From contig BLAL01000197.1 of NCBI GenBank assembly GCA_015698045.1, positions 62,001 through 126,000 of the forward strand: a stretch of 64,000 nucleotides of DNA. Direction: 5' to 3'. The stretch is from Rhizophagus clarus. Taxonomy: Eukaryota; Glomeromycota; Glomeromycetes; Glomerales; Glomeraceae. Below are positions 61,792 to 64,000 of this stretch, one piece after another. The first letter of the stretch is position 1, and the number at the start of each line of letters is the position of its first letter. Under the pieces are notes generated by a model. It worked only from the letters and a program-made list of their open reading frames with translations, was not told where the DNA came from and did no database searches. The translations under genes were made by a program, and so were the position numbers.

Positions 61792-63336
61792 ATGGAAATG
61801 CAAAAAGAGGTATACAAGAATGAAAAACCAGTAAATTTATGGAAAGTCGTTTATCCTGACGAATATCAGGTATAATTCATTGTTATAAGAATGAAACTTG
61901 TTTTTTTTTACAGTATTTTTTTTTTTTTTGAAACCATCGTTTATTTTAGCTTCACATGACACTTTCTCCTATCGATATTAATGAGACGGATGACAAGGTG
62001 GTTTATATGGATGATTTAGAAAAAAGGAAAAAAGCATACGGAATATGTGGAGAATGTAAAAAACCCGGTACAGGAGAAGAATGGTGTCAACCTTGTAATG
62101 CCAAAAAATTTGAGGATAACTTTAAAAATTGGACCAGTGGAAATAAAGATATTGATGAATTGATACAACAATCACAAATTAATGCGATACATTATAAACG
62201 ATGTATTGAATGGATCCCTTTTGAAAAATTTCAGGATGTAACTTACATTACTAGAGGAGGTTTGGGTAAAATTTTTTCAGCTCAATGGCCTGAAGGTTAT
62301 ATCGAATCATGGGATATCGAAAATGAAAGATGGGAACGATGGGCAAATGTCACAGTAGCATTAAAAAGTTTAGACGATTCTTCTGATATGAGTGCTGAAT
62401 TCGTAAATGAGGTACTTTACTGTTATATCAATGTTGTATCAATGTTGACGTTTTAAATTATTTTTTTACATTTAATAATAACTTAATTTATATTTTAGAT
62501 AAAATCTCACCTTCAAATTCATCTCTGGGATATTATCCAATGTTATGGAATTACACAAGATCCCGAAACTAAAGATTTTATGATGGTCTTAAAATATTGT
62601 AAAGACGGAAACTTGAGAGAATTTTTGAAAAAATCCGGTAAAAACATGGATTACGGAGACAAAATCGGATTTTTATCGGAAATTATAAGAGGTCTTATAG
62701 ACATTCATCATGCTGAAAAAGTTCATAAGGATTTACATTCAGGAAATATATTATTTAATAAAGCTCCATATATTAGTGATTTGGGAATGTGTCAACCAGC
62801 AAATAATGAAAAGCAATCAGATAAACGAGAAGGAGTTTATGGAGTATTGCCTTATATGGCTCCAGAAGTTTTATGTGGACGTCCGTATACCAAAGCAGCT
62901 GATATTTATTCATTTGGGATAGTTATGAATGAATTTATTTCAGAAGAAACTCCTTACGAAAGTGAAGCTCACAATCATATGTTGGCCGTACAAATTTGTA
63001 AAGGGCTTAGACCAGAAATCTCTAAAGACACGCCAAAATTACTTGCTGATTTAATTACAGAATGCTGGGATGCTGATCCAGAAAATAGACCAACTGCTAA
63101 AGAAGTTCATCATTTATTAAAGAAGATGAATAGAGCAAAATTCAAGGAGAAAAGCGAAATTTATAAACAAATAAAAGAATGCGAAGAAGTTAGAAAGAAA
63201 AAATTATCGAATGAAATACCTAAAATCGTTCAATCACATCCACATGCGGTTTATACTAGTAGATATTTAAATTTTAAGAACCTTCCAAAACCAATAAATT
63301 CAAATTTATCATTATCAAAATCAGGTATTTTTTTTC

Positions 63337-63367
<31 letters not shown>

Positions 63368-63567
63368 CTATTGTATTAATGTACTTACTGTTCTATTACG
63401 TAATTTTAAAGCTATTGTATTGAGATCAGCAGATGTGAGGGAAGAACCAGGTAAGCTTATTATTGATTTTCATTCACAATTTTTTTTACGATTGTTTTTT
63501 TTGACTACATAATTACTTTATTTATATTATAGTTTCTGAATGTGTTGATTGTGGAATCCACAGGTGA
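61792..63567 (+). CDS. TKL-like protein kinase with N-terminal Cys cluster (5 exons)
   Basis: Exons 61792-61869, 61950-62411, 62499-63324, 63412-63450 and 63533-63567 give 479 residues with consistent phases. The N-terminal part has CGECKKP..WCQPC (Cys 59, 62, 72, 75), a likely zinc site typical of many Rhizophagus kinases, followed by NWTSGN. The kinase domain follows: RGGLGKIFSA (G-loop ~128), VALK (Lys 165), HKDLHSGN (catalytic Asp 258, Asn 263), DLG in place of DFG (274-276), YMAPEVL (~300), ADIYSFG and ENRPT. All key residues are present, so it is likely an active Ser/Thr or dual-specificity kinase. Exons 4 and 5 are short (39 and 35 nt) and end SECVDCGIHR; if intron 3 is retained, the protein gains a Phe-rich tail instead. 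The last two exons are less certain than the rest. Confidence 0.8.
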
Positions 63568-64000
63568 GAAAGAAACAGAAATTTCTAGTTGAAAAGCTTC
63601 TGAAACTCATTAAACTGACTTGACTTTATTATATTCTATTTTCACAAACCAGTTCCAATAGGAATAAAATTCAAAGTAGTAATAAAATTCATAGTAGTAT
63701 CAAATTTCTATTATAAAAATAATTTTTCTTTATATATTTTGTTATATAAACATATTTTGTTATATAAACTATTGTACTCATTTGTATCATAATTATACAT
63801 GTTATACAGTATGCACAAAATGTACATTATTTATATAAAAATTAAAAATTCTGTATTGTGCGTTACGAAATAATCAGACTTTACCACAAGTTTATAGGAT
63901 TTGTTAAAAAAACTTTATCACCAAAAATTTGAACGGTAAAAACCGACCTTCAAAAAATAATGGCTGATATTTCTATTATTATTAGAAATTTCACCCATTT
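63568..64000. other. 3' flank of the last kinase gene
   Basis: AT-rich with no recognised gene. A short duplication (attttgttatataaac at about 63737 and 63754) and a GTATGCACAAAATGTACATT segment occur; no clear AATAAA is seen close to the stop. Confidence 0.5.

Overview
The window looks like nuclear DNA of an arbuscular mycorrhizal fungus (Glomeromycotina, most likely Rhizophagus). It is extremely AT-rich with long homopolymer runs, and its genes carry short GT-AG introns of about 65-100 nt. Two gene families expanded in these fungi are present: TKL-type kinases (one fused to Sel1 repeats) and a tandem family of multi-exon WD40/ion-channel proteins. Everything else is a dense litter of transposon relics and repeats. 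Assignments rest on reading the sequence and on memory of families; no database was searched. I found no rRNA, tRNA, CRISPR array, or recognisable LTR retroelement or virus copy.

Layout. 1-600: 3' end of a spliced hypothetical gene. 0.65-2.0 kb: a spliced poly-Q, double zinc-knuckle gene behind a TATA box and degenerate promoter repeats. 2.1-3.7 kb: homopolymers and a ~170-bp satellite. 3.7-6.1 kb: two dead genes (a transposon ORF1-like relic and a SAM-domain gene). 6.3-7.2 kb: a mini-exon series and a pyrimidine tract. 7.5-10.8 kb: a broken transposase-like gene convergent with an intact spliced C2H2 gene. 12.9-17.4 kb: channel gene A. 17.5-29.5 kb: gene-poor, with hAT and kinase relics, a polyadenylated retroposon end and a tiny retrocopy. 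29.7-33.9 kb: channel gene B. 35.2-36.7 kb: decayed coding region and a hAT-type MITE. 37.1-41.3 kb: channel gene C. 42.4-44 kb: repeat arrays and a foldback element. 46.4-54.5 kb: MULE-like SWIM relic, two dead channel fragments (D, E), a duplicated structured unit and a perfect tandem duplication. 56.1-58.4 kb: kinase-Sel1 gene. 61.8-63.6 kb: a second kinase.

The main system is the channel array. Three paralogs on the minus strand, each with eight exons at matching positions, can be spliced in silico into uninterrupted proteins of 1293, 1212 and 1235 residues. Each combines a WD40-like N-terminal half, interrupted by a two-helix membrane hairpin, with a six-helix TRP-like pore module. Two further fragments show birth and death of the family. 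The two kinases at the right end belong to the signalling expansion typical of these fungi; nothing in the sequence links them directly to the channels.
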